The position numbers and the translations under genes were made by a program. Source: DASXAI01 sp963728985 (GTDB lineage Bacteria > Actinomycetota > Acidimicrobiia > Acidimicrobiales > Ilumatobacteraceae). From it: a DNA stretch of 64,000 nucleotides. This document shows positions 1 to 9,281 of this stretch, in pieces; position 1 is the stretch's first letter, and each line of letters starts with the position of its first letter. The stretch lies in assembly GCA_963728985.1 (NCBI GenBank), contig CAVSME010000003.1, positions 124,001 through 188,000 of the forward strand. The letters are read 5' to 3'. A model generated the notes under the pieces. It was not told the DNA's origin, did no database searches, and worked only from the letters and a program-made list of their open reading frames with translations.

Positions 1-131
1 GCCACGACACCGAGGATCGAGAAGATGCCGGCACCGATCATGCCGCCGACGCCGATGCTGACCGCGGCGAACAGACCGACCCGAGACGGGCTGGTGGCGG
101 TCCTGCCGGACGCCACGTGGGTCCCGGGCAC
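1..131 (-). CDS. APC-family amino acid permease, N-terminal fragment (runs off window)
   Basis: Only the first 43 codons are present; the gene leaves the window at position 1. Reading from a GTG at 131 gives a short basic leader, then the first transmembrane segment containing VGGMIGAGIFSILG, the glycine-rich helix-1 signature of APC-superfamily amino acid/polyamine transporters (substrate-binding unwound helix). The start is chosen because the signature lies about 30 residues in, as is usual for this family. It is divergent from the DUF2277 gene with only 38 bp between start codons. The substrate cannot be told from this fragment. It is not the missing front of the truncated permease at 7515, which faces the other way. 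Confidence 0.8.
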   Translation of the reverse strand, partial: MPGTHVASGRTATSPSRVGLFAAVSIGVGGMIGAGIFSILGVV

Positions 132-169
132 GGCGCGACCGTACGCGAGAATCCGGTAGGAAGGATGGC

Positions 170-418
170 ATGTGCCGCAACATCACCATCCTGCGAGGGC
201 TGCAGCCGCCGGCCACGGCCGAAGAGATCGAGGCCGCCGCCCGCCAGTACGTGCGCAAGGTGAGCGGAGCCACGAAGCCGCCGGCCGGGGCGGAGGCCGT
301 GTTCGAGCAGGCCATCGCGGCGGTGGCGGCGGCCACCACCGTGCTCCTCGACGAGCTACCGGCCCGGCGCCAACCGCCGCCGAAGCTCCCGCCGATGCGC
401 ACCCACGTTCACCCCTAG
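170..418 (+). CDS. DUF2277 family protein
   Basis: An 82-aa protein beginning MCRNITILRGLQPPAT, which is the conserved opening of the DUF2277 family (M-C-R-x-I-x-x-L followed by PPAT); the full family length is about 80 residues, so it is complete. The middle (residues 15-60) is predicted helical with conserved RKVSG and a proline-rich tail. A good Shine-Dalgarno (AGGAAGG at 157-163) precedes the ATG. The family is a small cytoplasmic helical protein of unknown function, common in actinobacteria and proteobacteria. Its stop overlaps the stop of the convergent serine hydrolase gene by 4 bp. Confidence 0.85.
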   Translation: MCRNITILRGLQPPATAEEIEAAARQYVRKVSGATKPPAGAEAVFEQAIAAVAAATTVLLDELPARRQPPPKLPPMRTHVHP

Positions 419-1980
419 CCCGCCTTGACGAACGTGCCGATGTGCTGGAGGTCGAGGTTCTCCACCACGACCTGGGTGGCGGTGCCGGTCGGTCCGATCT
501 TGAACGTCACGCCGCTGGTACCGGGCGCCGACTCGCCGGTCGGGTCGTAGATCCACGTGTCGCGATCCCAGTGACGCAGCGGGAACGCGTTCGGGACCGG
601 GCCCTGCAGCATCACGAGGTCGCCGCCCTGCTCCACGATCTGGATGGGGCCGTAGAAGTCGTTGCCGTACGTGCCCACGTAGGCGCGGTTGGCCAGCGGC
701 GGCGACGGTGACGCGGGCGGGGTGGAGTAGTCGGTCACCTGATGGTGGAAGTGCTCGATCAGCTGCGCGAAGGCCGCCTGGTACAGCGTCACCCAGTCCC
801 GCTGCACTGTTCCGGTCGTGGCGAGGTCGAGGAAGCTCTGCCCGAGCGCCTCGGCGATGCCGACGGGGGCGGCATTGGTGAGGACCACCACGCCGAGCTG
901 GTCGGCGGGGAGGAGGTTCACGTTGGTGGCGGCACCCAGGCCGAACGCGCCGGAGTGCGACCACCGCACCCGGCCGTCGGCGTCGTAGCCGACGTTCCAG
1001 CCGAGGCCGTAGAAGCCGGCCCGGTCGGTGGCGGGGGGTGCCGGCCGGCTGCTGACCATCTCGGGGATGTGCGTCTCCGCCAGGGCCGCTTCGTCGATGA
1101 TCGGGTTGCCATCCACGGTGCCGTTGCCGAGCTGGAGCCGCACCCACCGGGCGAGGTCGCGCACGCTCGAGCTGGCGCCGCCGGCCGGTGACTCCGTGCT
1201 CGGGTCGCGCTGGTACTTCGCCACCCACGCGTCGCCGACCTTCACGTGTCCGGCGGCGCGGTCCGGTGCCGCCAGGTAGTCCTCGTAGCGCGAGCTCGTC
1301 TCGGTCATGCCGAGCGGGTCGTAGAGGCGCGCCTTGGCCAGGTCCTCCCAGACCGTGCCGTCCTTCTTGGCGGCGGCCACGGCCGCTTCGGTGAGGCCGA
1401 AGTTGGTGTAGGCGTAGTCGGCGCGGAAGCCGTCGTCCTGCAGCGGCATGAAGCGCAGGCGGTGGAGGATCTCCTCGCGCGAGTAGCCCATGTCCTCCAG
1501 CAGGTCCCCGGCGTACTCGGGTAGGCCGCTGCGGTGGGCGTACATGTCGCGCAGCGTGACGTTGGCGGTGACGTAGGGATCGGACATCGCGAACGACGGA
1601 TCGAGGTCGGCGATGCGGTCGTCCCACGTGATCACCTTGTCCCCGACAAGACCGGCGAGCACCGTGGACGACAGCGGCTTGGACAGCGACGCCAGCTGGA
1701 ACACGGTGTCGGGATCGACGAGGTCGGGCTGGCCCACCTCGCGGATGCCGTAGCCCTCCAGGTCCACCACCTGGTCGCGGTAGACGACGGCCACGGCCAG
1801 GCCGGGGATGCCGGTGGACGCCATCGTGTCGTTGACCAGTTTCTCGAACGCGGGGAGAGCGGCCTGCACCTTCTCGGGCGTCGCCTCGTGGGGACCGGCG
1901 GCCGGCACCACCGTGGTCGGCGGGATGGACGACGAGGACGACGACGGCGCCGACGACGAGGCCGCCCTGACACCTCGCAT
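415..1980 (-). CDS. Beta-lactamase-family serine hydrolase
   Basis: A 521-aa class C beta-lactamase/PBP4*-like esterase family protein. The catalytic SxxK is visible as S98-L-S-K101 (FQLASLSKPLSS) and the second motif YxN as YTN near residue 195. A C-terminal domain of about 120 residues (from about 400) with GTYGNDFYGP resembles the beta-barrel often attached to these hydrolases. Likely cleaves ester or amide bonds of small substrates; true beta-lactamase activity is not implied. The ATG at 1980 is the first plausible start, but what follows is a Ser/Pro/Thr-rich linker without any hydrophobic signal peptide; such linkers normally follow a lipoprotein signal, and a hydrophobic stretch exists in another frame just here, so the 5' end may hold a frameshift. 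Divergent from the gene at 2044. Confidence 0.85.
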   Translation of the reverse strand: MRGVRAASSSAPSSSSSSIPPTTVVPAAGPHEATPEKVQAALPAFEKLVNDTMASTGIPGLAVAVVYRDQVVDLEGYGIREVGQPDLVDPDTVFQLASLSKPLSSTVLAGLVGDKVITWDDRIADLDPSFAMSDPYVTANVTLRDMYAHRSGLPEYAGDLLEDMGYSREEILHRLRFMPLQDDGFRADYAYTNFGLTEAAVAAAKKDGTVWEDLAKARLYDPLGMTETSSRYEDYLAAPDRAAGHVKVGDAWVAKYQRDPSTESPAGGASSSVRDLARWVRLQLGNGTVDGNPIIDEAALAETHIPEMVSSRPAPPATDRAGFYGLGWNVGYDADGRVRWSHSGAFGLGAATNVNLLPADQLGVVVLTNAAPVGIAEALGQSFLDLATTGTVQRDWVTLYQAAFAQLIEHFHHQVTDYSTPPASPSPPLANRAYVGTYGNDFYGPIQIVEQGGDLVMLQGPVPNAFPLRHWDRDTWIYDPTGESAPGTSGVTFKIGPTGTATQVVVENLDLQHIGTFVKAG

Positions 1981-2043
1981 GTGACCCCTCCCCGATCGGC
2001 GGGCAGTTTCGCACGCGTCGCACCGAGGCCAGACTGTGCCGCC

Positions 2044-2793
2044 ATGGGGACCGAGATCATCTTCGCCGACCTCGAGGCCGAGCTCGACCGGCTCGAGGCC
2101 ATCCTCGACGACCTGGACGACGACGCCTGGCGCTCGCCCTCGGCCGCGCCGGGCTGGTCGGTCGCCGACGTGATGCTGCACCTCGCCCAGACGGAGGAGG
2201 GCGTCGTGACCTCGATCGCCGACAGCCAGCAGCGCCCGGCCGAGACCCGCGCCGTCGGCGGGGGCACCACCGACGAGCGCATGGAGCTGATGGTGGCGGC
2301 CCAGCGCAGCGAGCCGGCGGTGGTGTTCGAACGGTGGCGGGTGGCGCGGCGGGCCGCGCTCGACGCCATGCGCAACGCCGACCCCGAACGTCGCGTGGCG
2401 TGGGCGGCGTGGCCGCTGAAGCCGGCCACCCTGGCCACCACCCGCCTGGCCGAGCACTGGGCCCACGCCCTCGACATCGTCGAGCCGCTCGACATCCCGT
2501 TCCCGGACACCGACCGGCTCCGGCACATCGCCTGGCTCGGTCACGGCAGCCTGCCCTACGCGTTCGGTCTCATCGGCGAACCGGCCCGCGCCGTGCGCTG
2601 CGACCTGACGGCACCCGACGGCGAGTCGATCTGGACGTTCGGGCCGCCCGATGCCGACTCCACCATCACCGGGCCCGCCGGCGTGTTCTGCCGGGTAGGG
2701 GCCCAGCGCCTCACGCCGGCCGACTCGGGACTGATCACCACGGGCCCTTGGGGCGCCGCCGCCCTGGGAGTCCTGCGCAACTACGCCGCGTAG
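2044..2793 (+). CDS. TIGR03084-type maleylpyruvate isomerase/DinB-fold protein
   Basis: A 249-aa protein. Residues 1-150 form the mycothiol-dependent maleylpyruvate isomerase/DinB four-helix bundle with the motif PGWSVADVMLHLAQTE, whose histidine, together with downstream EHWAHALDI, provides the metal site of the family. The C-terminal part (GHGSLPYAFGLIGEPA... and FCRVGAQRL) matches the TIGR03084 layout. The family is presumed to bind a divalent metal and to use mycothiol in small-molecule isomerisation or transfer, but no substrate is known for TIGR03084 members. ATG at 2044 is the start closest to the conserved helix; the gene is divergent from the serine hydrolase (63 bp gap) and appears monocistronic. 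Confidence 0.8.
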   Translation: MGTEIIFADLEAELDRLEAILDDLDDDAWRSPSAAPGWSVADVMLHLAQTEEGVVTSIADSQQRPAETRAVGGGTTDERMELMVAAQRSEPAVVFERWRVARRAALDAMRNADPERRVAWAAWPLKPATLATTRLAEHWAHALDIVEPLDIPFPDTDRLRHIAWLGHGSLPYAFGLIGEPARAVRCDLTAPDGESIWTFGPPDADSTITGPAGVFCRVGAQRLTPADSGLITTGPWGAAALGVLRNYAA

Positions 2794-2875
2794 TCGGCGC
2801 CGCCAGCATCGCCGCCGTAGCGGGGCCGCCGCCCCCGTCTCCTACCGCTGCGCGAAAGGGGGCCGAGGAACGGCG

Positions 2876-4879
2876 TTACCGAGGCGCGGTGAGGTCGTAG
2901 AGGGTGATGCCGCCGACGGTGGTCGAGGTGTAGTGCTGCTCGACCCACGAGGCGATCGCGCTGCGGCCGCCGCCGAAGCCGCCGAACCCGCCGCCACCGG
3001 CGATGAACCAGTGGATCTCGCCCGCCTTCACCCGCGCTTCGAACTCGGCCAGCGTGGGGGACGGGTCGGTGCCGTTGAAGCCGCCGATGGCCATGACCGG
3101 ATCATCGGTGGCCAGCTGGTACCCGGCCGCCTCGTTGGCGCCGACGGCTGCCGCGATCCAGGTGTAGTGGTCGGCGTCTTCGGTGAGCTTGGCCACGAGC
3201 GCCGCCGACGGCGTGCTGGCGTCGAGCAGTCCGCCCGGTCCGCCACCGCCTCCACCCCCGCCGGGGAACACGCCCCCGCCACGGTTGCGGGTTCCGCCGT
3301 TGGCCGGAAGCGGGCCGAAGCCGCCACCGGGACCACCGCCGAAGCGGCCGCCGCCTTGGGTGACGGCCGGCGCGGCCGTCGGGATGGCCCCGGCATGGGG
3401 GGTGGCCGCCGTGGCCACGCTGGCGGTGAAGGGCCCGGCCAGCGCGGCCACGAGCGCGGCGACCACACCCAGGCGCACCGCCCACGTGCGCAGCAGCGGC
3501 AGCAGGAGGAGCAGCACGGCGCCGAGGGCGGCGGAGACGAAGATCAGCGGATGCAGCCAGGTGTTCCACGCCGGGCTGCGATCGAGCAGCTGGATGGCCC
3601 ACCACGCCGTCACCACGACGGTCACGGCCATGACCACCCGGCTCCACAGAGACGCCCGCTCCTTCCACAAGAAGGCGGCGCCGATGCCGACCAGCGCGCC
3701 GATGGCCGGGGCGAGCGCCACCGAGTAGTACTCGTGGATGATGCCCTCACCGAGGCTGAACACGATCCCGGTGATGACGAGCCACCCGCCCCACAGCAGG
3801 AGGGCGGCGCGGGTGCGGTCGGTGCGGGACCGGCGCAGCGTCCAGATCAGCCCGGCAGCCAGCACGATGAACGCCGCCGGCATCAGCCAGGAGATCTGCC
3901 CGCCGAAGGCGTCGTTGAACATGCGCAGCCAGCCCGTCGGCCCCCACCGGCCGCCCGTGTTGGCCGGCCCGCCGCCCACCGAGCCCGACTCGTTGCCGGT
4001 GAGGCGACCGAAGCCGTTGTAGCCGAACACCAGCTCGAGCACGCTGTTGTGCTGCGAGCCGCCGATGTAGGGCCGGCTGCTCGCCGGCCACAGCTCCACG
4101 ATGGCCACCCACCAGCCACAGGCCACGAGCGTCGTGAGGCCGAGCACCACGACGTGCCAGACGCGCCGCCAGAACGACGCCGGTGCCGCCAGCAGGTACA
4201 CGAGACCGAAGACGGGCAGCACGATGAACGCCTGCAGCATCTTGGCGAGGAAGCCGAACCCGATCAGTACGCCGGCGAGGGCCATCCAGCGGACGCTCGC
4301 CGTCTCGAGCGCCCGCAGCACGGCGTACGCCGCCACGGTCAGCAGCAGCACCAGCAGCGCGTCCGGGTTGTTGAACCGGAACATCAGGGCAGCCACCGGC
4401 GTCACGGCCACGACGGCGCCGGCGATCAGGCCGGCCCCGGCCGAGAACCACCGCCGCACGCTGGCGAACACCACGCCGACGGTGGCCACGCCCATCAACG
4501 CCTGGGGGACGAGGATGCTCCAGGCATTCACGCCGAACACCCGGGCCGTGAGCGACATGACCCACAGCGACGCCGGCGGCTTGTCGACGGTGATGGCGTT
4601 GGCGGCGTCGAACGAGCCGAAGAAGAACGCCTTCCAGCTCGACGAGCCAGCCTGCACGGCGGCGGAGTAGAAGGCGTTGGCCCAGCCCGACGCGCCGAGG
4701 CCCCACAGGTAGAGCACACCGGTGGCGACGAGCAGGCCGGCCAGCGACGGCCGCACCCACGCCGGGTCCTCGACCCGGCCGCGCGCCAGGCGCGCCAACG
4801 TGCCCCGGCGGGGCGAGGTCGTAGTGGCGACGGACTCGCCGTCGAAGGGAGGGTGCTCCGGGAGGACGATCGCGGTCAT
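2876..4879 (-). CDS. GT39/ArnT-like membrane glycosyltransferase with Gly-rich linker
   Basis: A 667-aa polytopic membrane protein. Residues about 45-470 hold 10-12 transmembrane helices with the GT-C features of the ArnT/PMT family: an early extracytoplasmic loop containing ITVDKPPASLW (residues ~95-105) and FNNPDALLVLLL. Such enzymes move a sugar or aminosugar from a polyprenyl-phosphate carrier to an acceptor on the outer face of the membrane. Near residues 515-575 is a low-complexity Gly/Pro linker (GGGGGGGGPGG type), then a C-terminal extracytoplasmic domain of about 100 residues. The ATG overlaps the stop of the upstream GT2-GtrA gene (ATGA), so the two are translationally coupled; the upstream gene probably makes the polyprenyl-phosphate sugar donor that this enzyme uses. 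Confidence 0.85.
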   Translation of the reverse strand: MTAIVLPEHPPFDGESVATTTSPRRGTLARLARGRVEDPAWVRPSLAGLLVATGVLYLWGLGASGWANAFYSAAVQAGSSSWKAFFFGSFDAANAITVDKPPASLWVMSLTARVFGVNAWSILVPQALMGVATVGVVFASVRRWFSAGAGLIAGAVVAVTPVAALMFRFNNPDALLVLLLTVAAYAVLRALETASVRWMALAGVLIGFGFLAKMLQAFIVLPVFGLVYLLAAPASFWRRVWHVVVLGLTTLVACGWWVAIVELWPASSRPYIGGSQHNSVLELVFGYNGFGRLTGNESGSVGGGPANTGGRWGPTGWLRMFNDAFGGQISWLMPAAFIVLAAGLIWTLRRSRTDRTRAALLLWGGWLVITGIVFSLGEGIIHEYYSVALAPAIGALVGIGAAFLWKERASLWSRVVMAVTVVVTAWWAIQLLDRSPAWNTWLHPLIFVSAALGAVLLLLLPLLRTWAVRLGVVAALVAALAGPFTASVATAATPHAGAIPTAAPAVTQGGGRFGGGPGGGFGPLPANGGTRNRGGGVFPGGGGGGGGPGGLLDASTPSAALVAKLTEDADHYTWIAAAVGANEAAGYQLATDDPVMAIGGFNGTDPSPTLAEFEARVKAGEIHWFIAGGGGFGGFGGGRSAIASWVEQHYTSTTVGGITLYDLTAPR

Positions 4880-6093
4880 CGAGCGGCGCGCCCCGGGTGG
4901 AAGACCCATGACCGCATGCCCACGAAGCGCACGACCGTGGCGATGGCACCGGCGGCCAGCAGCGCCAGCGTCTGCACGAGCGCCGACGGCGACGCCACCA
5001 GCAGATCGACGACGGCGAGGGCGAGCGACGACACGGCCAGCCCCACGAGGTACACCGCGCCGGCCTCCAGGTAGTGGCGGCCGCGGTCGCGCCGGCCCCG
5101 CCGGCCGAACGTGAAGCGGCGGTTCGCCGCCGTGTTGAGGACCATGGTGGCCGTCAGCGCGACGACGTTCGCCGGCCACACGCCGAGGGGTGCCCGCAGC
5201 ACGTTGAACCCGACCACGTACAGCAACGTGCAGAGGATCCCGATCGTGGCGAACGGCGCCAGCTGGCCGGCCATCCCCTCGGGCAGGTCGGGGCGGCGCC
5301 CGCCGATCTCCGGCACCCGGCGATGGCGCAGCACCCGCCACACGCCCTTCAGGTCGCCGACGGCCGTGCGCCAGACGTCGACCCGCGAGTCGGGATCGTC
5401 CACCCAGTCGACCGGCACCTCGTGGATGCGCAGGCCGGCGCGCTCGGCAGCGACGAGCAGCTCGGTGTCGAAGAACCAGCCATCGTCCTGCACCGCCGGC
5501 AACAACGCTTGGATCGTGGTCCGCCGGCCGCCCTTGAAGCCGCACTGCGCGTCGTGGAACCGGGTCCGCAGTACGACGTGGAGCAGGGTGTTGTAGCAGC
5601 GGGAGATCACCTCCCGCTTCGGCCCCCGCACCACCCGCGAACGGCCGTCGAGGCGGGAGCCCGTGGCGAGGTCGCTGTGCCCCGAGACCAGCGGCGCCAC
5701 CAGCGGGAGCAGGGCGTCGAGATCGGTGGACAGGTCGACGTCCATGTAGGCGACGACGTCGGCGTCGCTCTCGGCCCAGACGGTCTTGAGGGCGAGGCCC
5801 CGTCCCTTGCGATCGAGGTGCAGGGCCCGCACCCGGGGCAGCTCGGCGGCCAGCTGCCGGGCGACGATGAAGGTGCCGTCGGTGCTGGCGTTGTCGGCGA
5901 TGGTGACCCGCCATGCCCACGGCAGGTGGGCCGCGAGGTAGCCGTGAAGCGTCCGGACGCTCGCCTCGAGCACGTGGGCCTCGTTGTAGACCGGCACGAC
6001 GATCTCCACGACGGGATTCGTCCAGCCGTTCGCGGCCGACGGCGGGGCGGGACCGGGCTCGTCGGCCACGATCGGCAGGGCGGACACGTTCAT
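4876..6093 (-). CDS. Bifunctional GT2 polyprenyl-phosphate glycosyltransferase / GtrA-family flippase
   Basis: A 405-aa fusion. Residues 28-255 are a DPG/DPM-synthase-like GT-A domain: VEIVVPVYNEAHVLE at the nucleotide site and AYMDVDLSTD as the DXD metal motif, followed by QCGFKGGRR. Residues ~270-395 contain four membrane helices of the GtrA family (LCTLLYVVGFNVLR, NTAANRRFTFG). Predicted to load a sugar onto polyprenyl phosphate at the inner face and to assist its translocation. It is the first gene of a coupled two-gene operon with the GT39-like enzyme downstream (4-bp overlap). The start is the first ATG upstream of the GT2 domain; a weak purine stretch precedes it. Confidence 0.88.
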   Translation of the reverse strand: MNVSALPIVADEPGPAPPSAANGWTNPVVEIVVPVYNEAHVLEASVRTLHGYLAAHLPWAWRVTIADNASTDGTFIVARQLAAELPRVRALHLDRKGRGLALKTVWAESDADVVAYMDVDLSTDLDALLPLVAPLVSGHSDLATGSRLDGRSRVVRGPKREVISRCYNTLLHVVLRTRFHDAQCGFKGGRRTTIQALLPAVQDDGWFFDTELLVAAERAGLRIHEVPVDWVDDPDSRVDVWRTAVGDLKGVWRVLRHRRVPEIGGRRPDLPEGMAGQLAPFATIGILCTLLYVVGFNVLRAPLGVWPANVVALTATMVLNTAANRRFTFGRRGRRDRGRHYLEAGAVYLVGLAVSSLALAVVDLLVASPSALVQTLALLAAGAIATVVRFVGMRSWVFHPGRAAR

Positions 6094-6157
6094 GGAGGCA
6101 GACGCTGGAGCACCAACCTGCTGCCGGCCTCGGCGCTACCTCGGAGTTCGCTGTGAG

Positions 6158-7512
6158 TTAGACGCCGAGCGAGCCGGTCGGGAGGCGCACCGTGACCACG
6201 GCGCCACCGAGGGGCGGGCCGTTGGTCGCCGTGACCGATCCGTCGTGGGCGTCGACGACGGCGGCGACGATGGCCAGCCCCAGACCCGTGCCCTCGGTGC
6301 CGATGCGCCGGCCCCCGCGGGCCCGATCCGCCCGGCGGAACCGGTCGAACGCGGTCGCCGCCAGGTGGTCGGGGAAGCCCGGCCCGTCGTCGGCCACTTC
6401 GATGCGAGCGCCATCGGCGCGTTGGGGAACGACGGTGACGAGCACCCGGCCCCGGGCGAACGTGCGGGCGTTGGCCACGAGGTTCCCGAGGACCTGCTCC
6501 AGGCGTTGCCGATCGGCGTTGATCAGCACGTCATCGCCGCTCACCGTGGTGATCGGCCGTTCGGTGCCGGCGCAAGCGACGACCTCCTCGGCCATCAGGC
6601 GGAGGTTCACGGCGTGGCGGCGCAGACGCAGCTCGCCACGATCGAGGCGGGCCAGGACCAGGAGGTCCTCGGCCAGGGCGGTCAGCCGCTCGGCCTCCCG
6701 CACGGCGGCGTCCACCGACTGGCGGGCCTCCTCGACGCCGGTCGGGCTCCGCTGGCCAGGGCCAGCTGGGCCAACTCCACCTCGCCCCGCACCACCGTGA
6801 GCGGCGTGCGCAGCTCGTGGCTGGCATCGTCGAGGAACTGCCGTTCCGTGGCCATGGCGGACTCCACCGCGGCGAGCAGCGAGTTGAGGCTGGTGGCCAG
6901 CGCCGCCACCTCGTGATCGCCATGGGGCACCGGCAGACGACGCCCGAGCCGGTTCATCGACAGGCGAGCCGCCTCGTCGGCCAGCTGGGTCACCGGCCGC
7001 AGCGCCGCACCGACCAGCACCCACGCCGCGGCGCCGAGGGCGAGGGCGGCGATCGGCGGCGCCAGGTACATGACCAGGCGAGCCCGGGCCCGGGCGCTCG
7101 ACAACGCCTCGGCGTCGCTGCCCACCACCACCACGGCGGCGCCGCTCGGCGTCTCCACCGGCCGGGAGTCGAGGCGGGCGTGCTGGCCCAGACCGTCGAC
7201 GGCCCGATCGACCCGCCGCGGGCCGGCCAGGGCCTCGGTCAGCTCGGCTCCTGCCAGGACGGGGCCACGGGCGCCGAACGAGGAGTCGACGACGAGGCTC
7301 CCATCGGCGGCGATGACCTGGGCGAACTGGTCGGCCCGCACGACGGCGTCGGCCCGCTCGGCGGCCGCCGCGCTCACGTCGGCCAGCCGGGAGCGCAGCT
7401 CGTTGTCGATGGCGTCGTCGACGGAGCGGGTGAGCACGCTGGACACCACGGCCACGCCGATGGCCACGAGGATCGCCGCCCCCACGGCGAAGGCCAGCGG
7501 TTCCCGGCGCCT
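6158..7512 (-). pseudogene. HAMP-type sensor histidine kinase, frameshifted and cut at its 5' end
   Basis: Two overlapping minus-strand frames together encode one sensor kinase. The first (reading from a GTG at 7485; open back to 7512) has helix 1, an extracytoplasmic sensor region, helix 2, a HAMP-like linker and the H-box DDASHELRTPLT. The second carries the rest: AERLTALAEDLLVLARLD, the N-box NLVANARTFA, G1 (VADDGPGF), F box (FDRFRRAD) and G2 (GTGLGLAIV). The switch is needed near 6750, where one base seems missing in a G/C run (ASG-SPTGVEEARQS restores homology). Before the first codons the frame reads RRREPLAFAVG and meets a stop at 7513, where the sequence becomes permease on the other strand. 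No response regulator gene is adjacent, which is unusual for this family. Confidence 0.8.
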
Positions 7513-7514
7513 TC

Positions 7515-9281
7515 ATGTGGCGGGTCCCGATCGCCCTCGCCTTCATCGCCCTCATCGCGTGGGGGAACCTGCGCGGCGTCAAGGAATCGGGCCGCATCTT
7601 CGCCGCGCCGACCTACTGCTTCATCATCTCGATGCTGGCCATCATCCTCGTCGGTCTGGTGCGCCAGGTGACCGGCCACCTCGATCCGATCCCGCCGAGT
7701 GATCCGGCCCTCCTCGGGCCGCCGGCGTCGGTGGGCCTCTTCCTCATCCTCCACGCCTTCGCCTCCGGCGGCGCGGCGATGACCGGTGTGGAAGCCATCT
7801 CCAACGGCGTGCCCGCGTTCAAGCCGCCGGAGTGGAAGAACGCCCGCTCCACGCTCATGTGGATGGGCGGTCTGCTGGGCGTGATGTTCCTCGGGCTCTC
7901 ATGGCTGGCCTCCCACCTGAAGGTGGTGCCCACGGACAACCAGACGGTGATCTCCCAGATCACCAAGGGCGTGCTCGGCGACAACGTCCTCTACTTCGCG
8001 GTGCAACTGTTCACCCTGCTGATCCTGGTGCTGGCGGCCAACACCAGCTTCGCCGACTTCCCTCGCCTGGCCAGCTTCCATGCCGAGGATGCGTTCATGC
8101 CCCGCCAGCTCACGAAGCGGGGGCACCGGCTGTCGTTCTCGAACGGCATCATCTTCCTCGCCGTCACAGCCGGCTTCATGGTGGTGCTGTTCCAGGCCGA
8201 CGTGAGCCACCTCATCCCGCTGTACGCCATCGGCGTCTTCACCAGCTTCACGCTGTCGCAGGCGGGCATGGCCAAGCGCCACCTGCGGCTGCACGAGCCC
8301 GGCTGGCGCAGCGGCCTCCTCATCAACGGCGGCGGCGCCGTCGCCACGGGCGTCGTCACCATCGTGATCGCCATCACCAAGTTCAGCCACGGCGCCTGGG
8401 CGGTGATGCTGCTCGTCCCACTGCTCGTCGCCATGCTCGTACGCCTCAACCGCCAGTACGAGTCCGAGGCCGACGAGCTCGGCGGCGACATCGCCGGCAC
8501 CGTGCTGGCACCCGTGCCCACGACCCACATCAGCCTCGTGCTGATCGATCGGCTCGACGCCGCCGCCGCCCGCGCCCTGCACGTGGCTCGCACCCTGCGC
8601 ACCGACCGGACGGAGGCCATCCACATCGCCGTCGACGAGCACCGGGCCGGGCAACTGCTCGCGGCGTGGGACGATCTCCGCCCCGACGGCATCGACCTGC
8701 GGGTCATCGATTCCCCGGAGCGCAAGCTGACGCGCAGCGCCGTCGAGCACGTCGGTGAGCTCGTCGCCGACGGGCGCACGCAGGTGAGCGTCCTCATCCC
8801 CCGCCTGCTCCACCGCCGCCGCTGGCACCGGCTGCTGCACGATGCCACCGCCGAGCATCTCGCCTCGGCGCTGTCGAAGCGGCCACACGTCAACGTGACG
8901 TTCGTGCCGTTCCACCTCGGGCGGTCGAGCGATGGCGGCGACGCGCCATCGCCGGCGGCCGGCGCGACGAACGGCGACGGCACGGGCATCGGCGCGCTGG
9001 CCTGGCGGCAGTCGGCCACGGTGGTCGGTCGGGTCATCGAGCTCACCATCGAGACGGTGCGGGGCACGCCGAGCCTCGTGGCCACCATCAGCGACGGCAC
9101 GGGCCACCTCGATCTGCTCTTCCTCGGCCGGGGCAAGGTGGGCGGCATCCGGCTCGGCGCCACCGTCGTGGCCTCGGGCATGGCGGCGGCCCACCGCAAC
9201 CGTCTCACCATGATCAACCCGGTCTTCGAGCTGCGCAGCGCCGGGCACGCACCGGGCGCCACGGCGGGAGCCTCCCGATGA
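7515..9281 (+). CDS. APC permease fused to USP-like and OB-fold domains, 5'-truncated
   Basis: 588 residues remain. Residues 1-310 are the C-terminal eight or so transmembrane helices of an APC-superfamily permease, starting abruptly in NLRGVKESGRIFAAPTY, which in homologues lies after four helices; so about 150 N-terminal residues are missing and the ATG at 7515 is arbitrary. Residues ~325-470 form a cytoplasmic alpha/beta domain resembling universal-stress-protein folds (HISLVLIDRLDAAAARALHV). Residues ~495-570 look like an OB-fold (VVGRVIELTIET ... LVATISDGTGHLDLLFLGR). The C-terminal OB-fold is unusual for a transporter. Its stop overlaps the next start (ATGA), so it forms an operon with the DUF4118 gene. 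It abuts the 5' end of the oppositely oriented kinase. Confidence 0.8.
   Translation: MWRVPIALAFIALIAWGNLRGVKESGRIFAAPTYCFIISMLAIILVGLVRQVTGHLDPIPPSDPALLGPPASVGLFLILHAFASGGAAMTGVEAISNGVPAFKPPEWKNARSTLMWMGGLLGVMFLGLSWLASHLKVVPTDNQTVISQITKGVLGDNVLYFAVQLFTLLILVLAANTSFADFPRLASFHAEDAFMPRQLTKRGHRLSFSNGIIFLAVTAGFMVVLFQADVSHLIPLYAIGVFTSFTLSQAGMAKRHLRLHEPGWRSGLLINGGGAVATGVVTIVIAITKFSHGAWAVMLLVPLLVAMLVRLNRQYESEADELGGDIAGTVLAPVPTTHISLVLIDRLDAAAARALHVARTLRTDRTEAIHIAVDEHRAGQLLAAWDDLRPDGIDLRVIDSPERKLTRSAVEHVGELVADGRTQVSVLIPRLLHRRRWHRLLHDATAEHLASALSKRPHVNVTFVPFHLGRSSDGGDAPSPAAGATNGDGTGIGALAWRQSATVVGRVIELTIETVRGTPSLVATISDGTGHLDLLFLGRGKVGGIRLGATVVASGMAAAHRNRLTMINPVFELRSAGHAPGATAGASR

Noticed and set aside
3230..3330. 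G/C-rich repeat tract as a separate repeat element
   Set aside because: It encodes the Gly-rich linker of the GT39-like protein in frame; no unit or inverted ends.
2933..5074. 713-aa plus-strand ORF opposite the GT39-like gene
   Set aside because: Biased composition without motifs; mirrors codon structure of the real minus-strand gene.
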